A stretch of DNA of 45,694 nucleotides from Streptomyces oryzae (GTDB taxonomy: Bacteria > Actinomycetota > Actinomycetes > Streptomycetales > Streptomycetaceae), in the NCBI RefSeq assembly GCF_017676365.1, contig NZ_JADKMA010000033.1, positions 1-45,694 on the forward strand. Reading direction: 5' to 3'. Every line of letters begins with the position of its first letter. The first letter of the stretch is position 1. This document shows, in pieces, positions 25,139 to 33,183 of this stretch. The position numbers and the translations under genes were made by a program. A model generated the notes under the pieces. That model was not told the DNA's origin and ran no database searches. It worked only from the letters and a program-made list of their open reading frames with translations.

Positions 25139-25467
25139 GCTCTCCCCCATGGGTTGGGCTCGTAGGCCACAGCGGGCAAGTGCTTCCCCCAGCCCCCGTG
25201 GCCGCTGTCACTCCCACCGCCCTCGCCGACCACTCGTCTCGGGCGGTGGATGTGTCCCACTCTGCACTCCGGCCCCGGCCCTTTCGCACTGACACCTGTC
25301 AGGGCCGCCACCGTTCGTGCCGATGAGGCGTTCGGTCCTCGGCAGACCAGGACAGCGGACCAGGACCCTTCACACCCGCGGCAGAGTTCGAAACACCACA
25401 CGAGGGCGGCGGCCGACGACGGGCACGCGCGTGTCTCTTTGTCACGCTGCGCGGGAATGCGCGGAGT
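25139..25467. other. Upstream region of the secreted-protein gene
   Basis: About 330 bases with no gene. It should contain the promoter for the minus-strand secreted-protein gene and the 3' end of the PPOX-type gene. I cannot assign boxes with confidence. Confidence 0.4.
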
Positions 25468-25893
25468 TCATGCGATCTTGTCGCCGTAGATGTGGTCAAC
25501 GTGCAGCTCGATGAGGACCCGCCGGTCGGCGACCATCACCTGGCGGTACTCGTCCCAGTCCGGGTGCTCGCCGGCTGCGGTGCGGTAGTAGTTGACCAGT
25601 GCCTCGACAGCAGGATCGTCAGGCGCCGTGCCGGGACCGTGCAGCGTGACGACGCCCTCGGCGGTGGCCCAGGCGCGCCCGTCCCCGCTGGTGACCACGA
25701 GCGCGGCCTGTGGGTCTCTGCGAAAGTTGCGGGTCTTCGCGAGTCCCTCTCGGGTCGAGATCAGGACGACGTCGTTGACCGGGTCGTAGCTGGGTTGGAC
25801 TGGAGAGAGTTGGGGCCTGCCGTTGGACCTGAGTGTGGCGAGTATGCCGAGTGAGCCGGCAGCCAGGAGTCCCCGAAGGCTGTCTTGGCTCAT
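25468..25893 (-). CDS. PPOX-class (F420/FMN-dependent) oxidoreductase
   Basis: A 141-residue split-barrel flavoprotein of the pyridoxamine-phosphate-oxidase-like class, which in actinobacteria commonly uses F420. Typical features are the first strand pattern LGILATLRSNGRPQLSPVQP, DVVLISTREGLAKTRNFRRDPQAAL and the RRVLIELHVDHIYG end. Its ATG overlaps the stop of the upstream imine-reductase-like gene (ATGA, 25890-25893), so the two are translationally coupled and probably act in one redox process. Substrate unknown. Confidence 0.85.
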   Translation of the reverse strand: MSQDSLRGLLAAGSLGILATLRSNGRPQLSPVQPSYDPVNDVVLISTREGLAKTRNFRRDPQAALVVTSGDGRAWATAEGVVTLHGPGTAPDDPAVEALVNYYRTAAGEHPDWDEYRQVMVADRRVLIELHVDHIYGDKIA

Positions 25894-26792
25894 TCCGGGC
25901 TCCGGAACTGGCTGATCATCGCGGCGTATCCCGACTGGCCGAGCCCTTCGGCGATGGCACGGTCGGCGACCGCCTTGATCTGAAGTGGCAGGTCGGTGCT
26001 GACTCGATGGGCGCTGCTCTCGTCGACGAGATGAGTCATGGCGGCCAGGTGGGTGGCGATCGTCGAGTCGTCTCCGGGGAAGACGCCGGTGTCGATCTGC
26101 TCGGCGTAGCCGGCGAGCCATCCGGCGGTGGTGGCGATGCCGCCTTGCAGGACCGGAGTGAGTGCGGTTGCGGAGACCCCTGCCGACTGGAGGAGTGCGG
26201 CGGCGTGGAGGAAGGCGTTCAGGATGCTCCACATCATGCCCAGCACAGCGACATCGTGGAGTGCAGCGAGGCCCGGGTCGTTGCCGAGGAACGTCGGGGT
26301 GGCCAGTTTCCGCAGCGTGGGGTTGTGTTGGTCGAAGGCGTCTTTGTCGCCGGAGTAGAGGATGGCGGCCTCATAGGTGCCGATGCCCGTAGGGGCAGCC
26401 AGGATTGCCCCGTCGAGGTAGGCGATCTCGTGCTGGGCGGCCCAGTCGGAGAGGTCGCGGGCCTCGCTCGATGACCCGGACGTCAGGTTGATGAGCGTGC
26501 GGCCCCGTAGCTCGGCGGCGAGTGGTCGGACAAGCTCGCGGACGGCGTTGTTGTCGGTGATGCAGACGATGACGAGGGAGCCGGCTGTGATCGCTTCGCC
26601 TGCCGAGTCCGCCCGGCGTGCACCGCGGCTGATCAGGTCCGTGCCCTTGTCAGTGGAGCGGTTCCACACCGTCGTCGGGTGCCCCGCGGCCAGGAGCGTG
26701 CCGGCCAGGGCGTGCCCCATCAGTCCCAGGCCGAGGAGGGTCACCGATCCAGCCTGATCGGATCCTGCGTGATCGTGTTCTGAACTGGTCAT
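25890..26792 (-). CDS. NAD(P)-binding imine-reductase-like/6PGDH-type protein
   Basis: A 300-residue protein with an N-terminal Rossmann fold (VTLLGLGLMGHALAGTLLAA, then VWNRS for NADP preference) and a helical C-terminal domain. The layout matches the imine reductase/beta-hydroxyacid dehydrogenase superfamily. The segment LHDVAVLGMMWSILNAFLHA carries an Asp near where R-type imine reductases have their catalytic residue; that placement is tentative. ATG 26792 (MTSSEHDH) is selected because the promoter boxes lie directly before it. Divergent merR and the coupled PPOX gene suggest a MerR-controlled two-enzyme operon. Confidence 0.85.
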   Translation of the reverse strand: MTSSEHDHAGSDQAGSVTLLGLGLMGHALAGTLLAAGHPTTVWNRSTDKGTDLISRGARRADSAGEAITAGSLVIVCITDNNAVRELVRPLAAELRGRTLINLTSGSSSEARDLSDWAAQHEIAYLDGAILAAPTGIGTYEAAILYSGDKDAFDQHNPTLRKLATPTFLGNDPGLAALHDVAVLGMMWSILNAFLHAAALLQSAGVSATALTPVLQGGIATTAGWLAGYAEQIDTGVFPGDDSTIATHLAAMTHLVDESSAHRVSTDLPLQIKAVADRAIAEGLGQSGYAAMISQFRSPE

Positions 26793-26799
26793 GCCGGTA

Positions 26800-26830
26800 T
26801 CTTCAACGTTGATATCGGTATGAAGGTCAA
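26800..26830 (-). promoter_or_regulatory. MerR-type promoter/operator of the reductase operon
   Basis: On the minus strand TTGACC (26830-26825) and TGAAGA (26805-26800) are separated by 19 bases, the long spacer typical of MerR-activated promoters. Within and around it lies a dyad (26801-26825): CTTCA and TGAAG arms around a central GATATC. The -10-like box ends seven bases before ATG 26792, so the transcript may be leaderless. Confidence 0.6.
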
Positions 26831-26850
26831 GAACGGTCGGGAGTATCCGC

Positions 26851-27240
26851 ATGTTGATCGGTGAGCTCAGCCGGCGGACCAAAGTGCCGGCGCACCAATT
26901 GCGCTACTACGAAGCCCAAGGGCTTCTGGAGCCGGCACGAGCTGCCAACGGGTACCGGGACTATGGGGAAGACTCCGTGACGACGGTCACCCAGATCCGC
27001 AAGCTGCTGGAGGCCGGGCTCTCGACCGAGGAGATCGCATTCCTGCAACCCTGCGTACGGGGGGTGACACCGGACCTCGAGCCGTGCGTGGAGCTTCTGA
27101 CCGCACTCCGTCAGCGCCGGAGCAAGCTCGACCGCCAGATCGACACCTTGACCCGTTCACGAGAAGCGCTCGACGCCTACATCCGCGTCACCGAACAGAA
27201 CACCGACGCGTTCGCACCGTCAACGTGCGCCACCGGATGA
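26851..27240 (+). CDS. MerR-family transcriptional regulator
   Basis: A 129-residue regulator with the N-terminal MerR winged helix (LIGELSRRTKVPAHQLRYYE and the following wing), a linker with two conserved-looking Cys (LQPCVRG and EPCVELL, about ten residues apart), a dimerisation helix (LRQRRSKLDRQIDTLTRS) and a third Cys near the C-terminus. It probably controls the divergent imine-reductase/PPOX operon from the dyad at 26801-26825 and may sense redox state or a small electrophile through its Cys; the signal is inference. Confidence 0.9.
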   Translation: MLIGELSRRTKVPAHQLRYYEAQGLLEPARAANGYRDYGEDSVTTVTQIRKLLEAGLSTEEIAFLQPCVRGVTPDLEPCVELLTALRQRRSKLDRQIDTLTRSREALDAYIRVTEQNTDAFAPSTCATG

Positions 27241-27426
27241 ACCCTGCCTCCGCACCACGCGGTCGGCATTCGAGGGTTCCTGAGCGGCCCTCGTCGCGGT
27301 AGATGGTGCGGCCGAGTCGGTGGCCGGCCGGCGGCACCATTGCCGTACCTGTTTCTCCCGGACGTCGAGTCTGTAGCCGTTGAGCTGACGGCCGGTGCTG
27401 ACGCGGACCCATCCCACGAGCCTCAT
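27240..27426 (-). pseudogene. Serine recombinase N-terminal remnant
   Basis: From ATG 27426: VGWVRVSTGRQLNGYRLDV carries the catalytic Ser of serine recombinases (VRVST). The conserved GHRLGRTIYRDEGRSGTLEC lies in a second frame after a frameshift near 27330. The recombinase domain and C-terminus are missing. Dead. Confidence 0.7.
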
Positions 27427-27693
27427 GAGGCCATGCTGTCGGCCTCGCTTGACAGTAGTGCTGTGACCTGCGATGTGACAGAAGATAGAGGGCCCGGTCG
27501 CACCTTCGCGGTCGGTTCACGCCTTGGTCGTGGCCGTGTACCAGTTGTCCGTCCCCCCGCCTTCGCCCTTCCTGGGAGAACTGGGACTTGCGGGGCTAGC
27601 CCTCTGGTGTGAGCAGGGCTGATTCGTCGGGCTCATAGCGGCCGGTGGCACTCCCCTGGTCTTCAGGATCGAGCGGCGCTGATGGACGCAGAT

Positions 27694-27720
27694 GTCCCGC
27701 TGGGCTCAGCCCAGCGGGAC
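27694..27720. terminator. Perfect 12-bp hairpin terminator
   Basis: GTCCCGCTGGGC-TCA-GCCCAGCGGGAC is a perfect stem of 12 bp with a 3-base loop. It lies 19 bases after the stop (27739) of a minus-strand coding remnant and most likely terminated it. Confidence 0.65.
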
Positions 27721-27738
27721 CAGTGTCATCAGGCCTGT

Positions 27739-27890
27739 TCAGACGCTGGGCGTCCGGCGCGGGTACGGTGCCGGGGTGGTGGGAGGCAGCGGGATCTCGT
27801 CGTCCAGTCGCAGTGACGTCGTCGCCCCGTCCACGGCCAGCTGGAACCGGACGTCGCCGACGTGAAGGCGACCGGCCTGCGCACTGACGC
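27739..27890 (-). pseudogene. C-terminal remnant of an unidentified protein
   Basis: Read leftward, a clean frame gives GRLHVGDVRFQLAVDGATT, LRLDDEIPLPP and ends after PYPRRTPSV at a TGA. The amino-acid pattern and third-position bias look coding, and a strong hairpin follows. No start codon or upstream part is present (a stop precedes). I do not recognise the family. Confidence 0.4.
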
Positions 27891-27973
27891 CTCAGCCGCC
27901 GCCTACGCACAGATGCTGTGCACCCTCGTCTACACCGCCGCCCGCGGCGGACGGCGCGCCGGAGGGGATCACC

Positions 27974-28084
27974 ATGGGCTCATCGGACGTTGTAGGTGTG
28001 GGGGGTAACAACCCGCCGGCTGAGCTGAGCCTGCACGAGCAGGAGTTGCTGGAAGAGGCCGAGGCGGAGCAGGGCGAGGAGTAA
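27974..28084 (+). CDS. 36-residue acidic small protein
   Basis: ATG 27974 has a textbook ribosome site, GGAGGGG, eight bases upstream. The product begins MGSSDVVGVGG, has an NNPPAE turn and ends in a Glu-rich helix, LHEQELLEEAEAEQ. It has no Cys, signal peptide or membrane segment. A 14-bp hairpin follows 20 bases after the stop, giving a self-contained ribosome site-ORF-terminator unit. No family is recognised. It lies in a recombination-scarred area, so it could also be a leftover of a larger gene. Confidence 0.45.
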   Translation: MGSSDVVGVGGNNPPAELSLHEQELLEEAEAEQGEE

Positions 28085-28103
28085 CTCGGCTTCGTCGCGA
28101 TGG

Positions 28104-28136
28104 ATGCTGCCGTCCGGGCTCGCCGGGCGGCAGCGT
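28104..28136. terminator. Hairpin after the 36-residue ORF
   Basis: ATGCTGCCGTCCGG and CCGGGCGGCAGCGT pair over 14 positions with two U-G wobbles and a 5-base loop, 20 bases after the small ORF stop. Confidence 0.55.
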
Positions 28137-28612
28137 CCTTTCCGGGCTGGTGTGGCCGCCACCGATGAACTTGGGCTGACGTTCGCTCGCGAGCCGGTGA
28201 CCGCAGCGAGCGGAGCCTGGGGGGGCGCCCTTTATGGCGAGGGTCGGCCGGCGCCTGAGGGCACCGGTGCGGGGAAAGGTCCTGAGCCTGCCGCCCAGGG
28301 TCGGTGCTCTCTTCGAAGCTCTCGGACATCATCTCTCCGGCCGCCTGCCCGAGCTGCAATCGGTGACGCTGTGCTCCAGCCACTCGGTCGCGGTACAGGA
28401 TGTCCTCCCCTCCCCCGACTACCCTTCGGACGAGTCGCTCCAGCGGCAACCCTGATCGGACCTGGCCGAAGACCCTCGTGATACTTTCGGTGTCGCCGTG
28501 CATGGATGCGAACTTGGGAGGTGAGACCGATCAACGCTGTGACAGGTCGGGCTTCCCTCCCCCGCATGGCCCAGGGAGTGCCCGCAAGGCGCCCCGAAAG
28601 GCTTGCAACGCT
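28137..28612. other. Gap before the alpha/beta hydrolase gene
   Basis: About 475 bases. Frames on both strands remain open but show no domain. The right end should hold the hydrolase promoter. A G-run of seven occurs near 28221. Nothing else is supported. Confidence 0.35.
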
Positions 28613-29344
28613 GTGCACTTCACCTCTGAGACGTCCTTTGACGGCGTCTGCGAACGGCTCTTCGTCCTCAACGATATTCCCGGCGTTCTGTGGACGCCGG
28701 AAGGTGCTGCCGGTACGCGTCCCCTCATCGTGATGGGACACGGCGGCGGTCAGCACAAGAAAGCCCCCGACATCCTGGGCCTTGCCCGGCGTCTCGTGAC
28801 CGAGTGCGGTTTTGCCGTGGTGGCGGTCGACGTTCCGGGCCATGGTGACCGGCCTGTGGTCGAGGAGTACAACCGCATCGCGACCGAGAACCAGGCCCGT
28901 GTGGAGGCCGGAGAAGAGCCGGCACCGCTCATCGCCGCATTCCAGGCCCTCGTGGCCCGCCAGACCGTTCCGGAATGGCAGATGGTTCTGGACGCGGTCC
29001 AGCAGCTCGATCACGTCGGCGCCGGCCCGGTGGGCTACTGGGGGGTGTCGCTGGCATGCGGACTCGGCGTTCCCTTCGTCGCCGCCGAACCCCGGGTGCG
29101 CGCTGCCGTGTTGGGCCTTGGCGGAGCCTTGGCCTCGGCCGCAGACGCCGCACGGATCACCGTCCCGGTGGAGTTCCTGATGCAATGGGACGATGAGCGC
29201 GTGCCGCGCGACCAGAGCCTGGCGCTCTTCGATGCCTTCGCCTCGGCTGACAAGACGCTCCACGCCAACCCCGGCGAACACGGCGACATGCCGGCATTCG
29301 AGCTGGACAGCACGCTGGGATTCTTCTCCCGGCACCTCGCCTGA
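28613..29344 (+). CDS. Alpha/beta hydrolase (dienelactone-hydrolase-like)
   Basis: A 243-residue cytosolic hydrolase. An oxyanion-side MGHGGGQHKK segment is followed by VVAVDVPGHGDRP, the nucleophile elbow GYWGVSLACGLG (Ser), an acid candidate in MQWDDERVP and the catalytic His in GEHGDMPAFE. It probably acts on an ester or lactone; the substrate is unknown. GTG 28613 begins the family-like N-terminus VHFTSETSFDGVCERLF. Upstream in-frame starts would add about 70 residues of non-conserved sequence. A 13-bp hairpin follows the stop. Confidence 0.85.
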   Translation: MHFTSETSFDGVCERLFVLNDIPGVLWTPEGAAGTRPLIVMGHGGGQHKKAPDILGLARRLVTECGFAVVAVDVPGHGDRPVVEEYNRIATENQARVEAGEEPAPLIAAFQALVARQTVPEWQMVLDAVQQLDHVGAGPVGYWGVSLACGLGVPFVAAEPRVRAAVLGLGGALASAADAARITVPVEFLMQWDDERVPRDQSLALFDAFASADKTLHANPGEHGDMPAFELDSTLGFFSRHLA

Positions 29345-29364
29345 TACGGCCGCCTGCGGTCACC

Positions 29365-29401
29365 GACGCGCCGATCGGCATCCAGATTCGATCGGCGCGT
29401 C
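29365..29401. terminator. Hairpin terminator of the hydrolase gene
   Basis: A perfect 13-bp stem, GACGCGCCGATCG with CGATCGGCGCGTC, and an 11-base loop. It starts 20 bases after the stop. Confidence 0.75.
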
Positions 29402-30005
29402 CTGCGAACCGCTCGTGTCGCGCCACACAGCTGCACCCCCTGATGGGCTGCCCGCAGCGACCCAAAGAAGCAGGTTTGCTGTGCCGGGACCGCTAGGCCC
29501 CGGGGAGGTGCCGTCGAAGGGCTGTCAGCGAGTCAGGAGTTGCGCTGGATCGCCGAGGCGGTCCCGGCATTGCCGGGGCGCGGGAAGGCCGGGCGGGCGA
29601 GCCGAGCATGTTGCGGCCGACGGTCCCGGGCAAGAAGCTGCATGTACCCGGAACTTCGCCGCGCCGCTGGCGGTCGAGCCCGCCGACGCAAAGACCATGT
29701 GCCGTCTGAGACCAAGGCCGCCCGCCCCGACTTTGACGAAAGGGCTGCACCCCGGCTGGCTGCATCAAGGAGCACAAGACATCGGCGCGCAGGACGCGGA
29801 CGACCGTTCCCAGCTCAGCATCAAGATCAGCCACGGCCAGGGCGTTCCCGCCTCTTCCACCCACCCGGCCGGCAAGGGCGTGCCGGCCACCATGCGCCAA
29901 GGTGAGGAAGACCAATTACGCCCACGCAAGCTGATTCCATGCGAGCGGCGAGGTCGGCCAATACGGGATCGACCGCGACGGACGCCAAGCACCACCGGGG
30001 TCGCC
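29402..30005. other. 600-base gap without a recognised gene
   Basis: Open frames exist on both strands (for example 29493-29915 minus) but none has a credible start, ribosome site or domain. A short CCCGGC-ATT-GCCGGG stem lies near 29563. The region is probably decayed coding DNA. Confidence 0.4.
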
Positions 30006-30488
30006 TCAGCCCATCGCCTTCTCGACGATCGCGGTGATGCGCTGTTCGTCGGCTGCGGTCAGCTCTTTCAGGGCGTAGGCGGTCGGCCACATGGCGCCGT
30101 CGTCGAATGCCGCCTGATCGCTGAAGCCGAGCGTGGCGTATCTCGACTTGAACTTCTGCGCGCTCTGGAAGTGGCAGAGGACCTTGCCGTCTCTGGCGTA
30201 GGCGGGCATCCCGTACCAGAGCTTGGGCGTGAGGTCCGGAGCGGCGGTCTTGATGATGGCGTGGATCCGCTCGGCGAGGACTCGGTCCGCTTCCGGCATC
30301 TCGGCGATCTTCGCGAGCACGTCGCGCTCCGCTGCCGCTTCCTTCTCCGCCCGCGAACCGCGCCGTGCCGCGGCCTTCTTCTGCTCCTGTGCGTGCTCCT
30401 TCATCGCGGCCCGCTCCTCGGCGGTGAATCCGTTGTACTGCTCAGCGGCCGTGCCGGAGTTGCCGGCGGAGGACGTCGTGGACTGCAT
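30006..30488 (-). CDS. DUF1801-domain protein
   Basis: A 160-residue cytosolic protein. The N-terminal third is charged and helical (EERAAMKEHAQEQKKAAA, possible coiled coil). The remainder is a DUF1801/YdhG-like domain with LAERIHAIIKTAAPDLTPKL, WYGMPAYARDGKVLCHFQ and LGFSDQAAFDDG. Family members are sometimes called iron chaperones, but the activity is not established. ATG 30488 follows GAGAGGAAA. It is the last gene of an apparent AraC-VOC-DUF1801 unit, 57 bases behind the VOC gene. Confidence 0.85.
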   Translation of the reverse strand: MQSTTSSAGNSGTAAEQYNGFTAEERAAMKEHAQEQKKAAARRGSRAEKEAAAERDVLAKIAEMPEADRVLAERIHAIIKTAAPDLTPKLWYGMPAYARDGKVLCHFQSAQKFKSRYATLGFSDQAAFDDGAMWPTAYALKELTAADEQRITAIVEKAMG

Positions 30489-30545
30489 GGCAGGTTTCCT
30501 CTCGTACAGGGATGACGTGGGTCGGTGCGGGAGTGCCGGGCCGGG

Positions 30546-31223
30546 TCAGGAGAGTGCAGGCGCCGCGGACGGCGCGGGGGTGAGCGACGTCGCGGCCTCC
30601 CAGGCGAATCCGTCCGGGTCGGTGAAGGGGCCGGCGGTGCTGCCGAGGACGATGCGGTGCGAGCCGGTGCCGTCGGCGGGGACTCCGAGATCCTTGGCCA
30701 GGGCGCGGCGCTTGTACAGCGCCAGCTTGACGGGGCTGGAGGCGTCGGAGGCGAACTCGGCGTACTTGCCGCCGAAGCTCCTGGCCACGGTCAGGCCCCG
30801 GCCGACGTAGAACTGTTTGCCGGCCTTCACGTCCTCGACGCCGAGCAGGAGGACGATCTCGTCGATCTCGCGGGTGGCCGGGCCGGTGTCCTTCTTCGCC
30901 GAGGTCGCGACCTTCCAGATCGACCCGTCCGGGGCCTGGACGACGCCACCGTAGCCCCACAGCGACGTCGCGGCGGGCTTGAGCACCGTGGCGCCGCCAT
31001 CCACGGCGGCACCGAGGAAGCTGTCGACGGTGGTCGGCCGGGACACCGTGAGCGCCAGGGTGAAGCCGCGGAATCCGGTGGAGGGCGCCTCGGACGCCCG
31101 CAGGCGTATGTGCGTGTCCACTCCGAAGGCGGTGTAGAAGCGGCGGGCGGCCTCGGGGTCGGCCACCTCGAGGGTGACGGATGCGACGGACACGATGGAC
31201 GTGGTGGATGCGGTGGTTGCCAT
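30546..31223 (-). CDS. VOC-family (glyoxalase/bleomycin resistance-like) protein
   Basis: A 225-residue protein of two VOC half-domains. The first is VTLEVADPEAARRFYTAFGV to GGVVQAPDGSIWKVAT; the second is EIDEIVLLLGVEDVKAGKQF to AGPFTDPDGFAWEAAT. Members bind metal and act on small electrophiles or sequester drugs; the substrate is unknown. ATG 31223 lies five bases after the AraC stop, so the pair is co-transcribed and the regulator probably senses the compound this protein handles. Confidence 0.85.
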   Translation of the reverse strand: MATTASTTSIVSVASVTLEVADPEAARRFYTAFGVDTHIRLRASEAPSTGFRGFTLALTVSRPTTVDSFLGAAVDGGATVLKPAATSLWGYGGVVQAPDGSIWKVATSAKKDTGPATREIDEIVLLLGVEDVKAGKQFYVGRGLTVARSFGGKYAEFASDASSPVKLALYKRRALAKDLGVPADGTGSHRIVLGSTAGPFTDPDGFAWEAATSLTPAPSAAPALS

Positions 31224-31228
31224 GACCG

Positions 31229-31750
31229 TCACGCTATGGGCTGCCCAGCGGCCGGGGCTTCTCGATTCCTGACCGGTCTTGTCACCTGCTTCGCCACACA
31301 CGCCGGCATCCCCTCCACCGTGACCGAAGGCCCCGGCTCACCGGCCGCACTCGCGGCATCGGCGCTGTCGGCCGCCGCATCCGCCGCGCGGCGCCGGAAG
31401 GCCCCGGGCGGCATGCCGACGAGCTCGGTGAAGCGGGTGGTGAACGTGCCCAGCGACGCGCAGCCGACCGCGAAACAGACCTCGGTGACGCTCAGGTCAC
31501 CACGGCGCAGCAGCGCCGTCGCCCGCTCGATGCGACGCGTCATCAGGTACGCGTACGGCGACTCACCATAGGCAGCCCGGAACTGCCGGCTGAGGTGCCC
31601 GGCGGACATGTTCACACTGCGGGCGAGCGCCTCCACGTCCAGCGGCTGCGCGTACTCCCTGTCGATCCGGTCGCGGACGCGGCGCAGCCGCGCGAGATCA
31701 GTCAGGCGCTGCGCCTGGACGCGTGCACGCCGCCACTCAGGCTGGCACAT
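31229..31750 (-). CDS. AraC-family transcriptional regulator
   Basis: A 173-residue regulator whose double helix-turn-helix domain lies at the N-terminus: LDVEALARSVNMSAGHLSRQ, then YLMTRRIERATALLRRGDLS and VGCASLGTFTTRFTELVGMP (about residues 35-125). The C-terminal 45 residues are Ala/Pro-rich with no ligand domain, so signal sensing may depend on another factor. ATG 31750 follows GGGGAG. It heads the operon with the VOC and DUF1801 genes. Confidence 0.9.
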   Translation of the reverse strand: MCQPEWRRARVQAQRLTDLARLRRVRDRIDREYAQPLDVEALARSVNMSAGHLSRQFRAAYGESPYAYLMTRRIERATALLRRGDLSVTEVCFAVGCASLGTFTTRFTELVGMPPGAFRRRAADAAADSADAASAAGEPGPSVTVEGMPACVAKQVTRPVRNREAPAAGQPIA

Positions 31751-31886
31751 GAGAACACTCCCCTTTTTCTGATCTTCCATCGACGCCTATGAGCACCCGG
31801 GTGCCTGCCGAGGCGGACACCCGGACGGTCGATGTCGAGGGCCGGCGGGCAGGACAGCCACACAGCCGCACCGATGGTCGTGCGGC

Positions 31887-32297
31887 TCAGCGAAGCTCCT
31901 GGATGCGGACCAGGTTGCCTGCGGGGTCGCGGAAGGCGCAGTCGCGGATGCCGTACGGCTGCTCGGTCGGCTCCTGTACGACCTCGGTGTCGCCGGCCTG
32001 CACCTTCTCGAAGGTGGTGTCGAGGTCCGGGGTGGCCAGCAGGATCCAGCCGTAGGTGCCCTTGGCCATCATCTCGGTGATGGTGCGGCGCTCGTCTTCG
32101 GTGACTCCCGGGTCGGCGGCCGGCGGTGCCAGAAGGATGGACGTGCCGGGCTGACCGGCCGGGCCGACCGTGATCCAGCGCATCCTGCCCTGTCCGACGT
32201 CGCTGCGGACCTCGAAGCCGAGGACGTCGCGGTAGAAGGCGAGCGACGCATCCGGGTCGTCGTGCGGGAGGGAACTCGTGTGAATGGTTATATCCAT
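31887..32297 (-). CDS. VOC-family protein
   Basis: A 136-residue single VOC unit: IHTSSLPHDDPDASLAFYRD at the N-terminus, GTSILLAPPAADPG in the middle and the metal-side end DCAFRDPAGNLVRIQE. Likely a dimeric metal-dependent lyase, dioxygenase or binding protein. A TATCCT hexamer ends seven bases before ATG 32297 without a ribosome site, so a leaderless transcript is possible. Substrate unknown. Confidence 0.85.
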   Translation of the reverse strand: MDITIHTSSLPHDDPDASLAFYRDVLGFEVRSDVGQGRMRWITVGPAGQPGTSILLAPPAADPGVTEDERRTITEMMAKGTYGWILLATPDLDTTFEKVQAGDTEVVQEPTEQPYGIRDCAFRDPAGNLVRIQELR

Positions 32298-32474
32298 GAT
32301 GAGCAGGATAAAAGCCGTCCCACGTTCCGCATTTCTCGATTCGTGATCGATTCGGCCACGCTCGAACGTTCACGTGCCCTGCTGCGACTTGGGGCCCGCC
32401 GCTCGCCGGGCGCCGTCCCTCGATCTGCTCGGCCGGTCACTTCCCGCCCGCGGTCGCCACGTTCGTTTCCTTCC

Positions 32475-32915
32475 TCAGCGCAGTTGCTCGGCCAGTCCGA
32501 CGATGATGCCCTCCGGGCCGCGGATGTAGCAGAGCACATAGCTGTCCTCGAACCGGGCGATCTCGCCGACGAGTTCGGCGCCGTGAGGGCGCAGGCGCGC
32601 AACGGTGTCCTCGATGTCGTCGACAGCGAACATGACGCGGTGCGTGCCCAGAACGTTGTGCGGCCGGTTGCGCGGCCCGGCGCTGATCACCGCGGGGCTG
32701 CGGTACTTCGCCAGCTCGAGCCGGCTGTGACCGTCCGGGGTCCGGAGCATCGCGATGTCGCAGCGGACGCCGTCGAGTCCGGTGCACTGGTCGGCGACGA
32801 GACCCTCGACCTGCGCCCTGCCCTCCAACTGCATACCGAGTTCGGCGAAGAACGCGATGGCGGCATCCATGTCCTCGATCACGATGCCGACGTTGTCCAT
32901 CCGCTGAATCGCCAT
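32475..32915 (-). CDS. VOC-family protein
   Basis: A 146-residue VOC protein: MDNVGIVIEDMDAAIAFFAE, HSRLELAKYRSP, THRVMFAVDDIEDTVARLRP and a final IRGPEGIIVGLAEQ. His and Glu residues in the expected metal positions are present. ATG 32915 follows GAGGGAG. It is the third intact VOC gene within 2.4 kb, all on the same strand, but has its own ribosome site and a 177-base gap to the next. Substrate unknown. Confidence 0.85.
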   Translation of the reverse strand: MAIQRMDNVGIVIEDMDAAIAFFAELGMQLEGRAQVEGLVADQCTGLDGVRCDIAMLRTPDGHSRLELAKYRSPAVISAGPRNRPHNVLGTHRVMFAVDDIEDTVARLRPHGAELVGEIARFEDSYVLCYIRGPEGIIVGLAEQLR

Positions 32916-33183
32916 GCTGGTCTCCCTCTACTTCCTCGTGCGGCCGGTGGTGGCCGCTGATGCCCCTGGGACGGAGCCGGTGGCACGTTCACGACATCTG
33001 CAGACCACCGAACCCCGAAGAGATCTGGATCGCGCCTCAGCACCGCTGACGCAGATCCGCCGGCCGAGTGCCACCGCCGAGGGTGAGTGCAGCGCAGGCT
33101 GGGGGTACACCCGCCCGAGAGATTCAGCTCCTGCGGTCTCGGGCCTCCACCTGGACCAGGTGGCAAGGGAGAGGATGGCGTCC

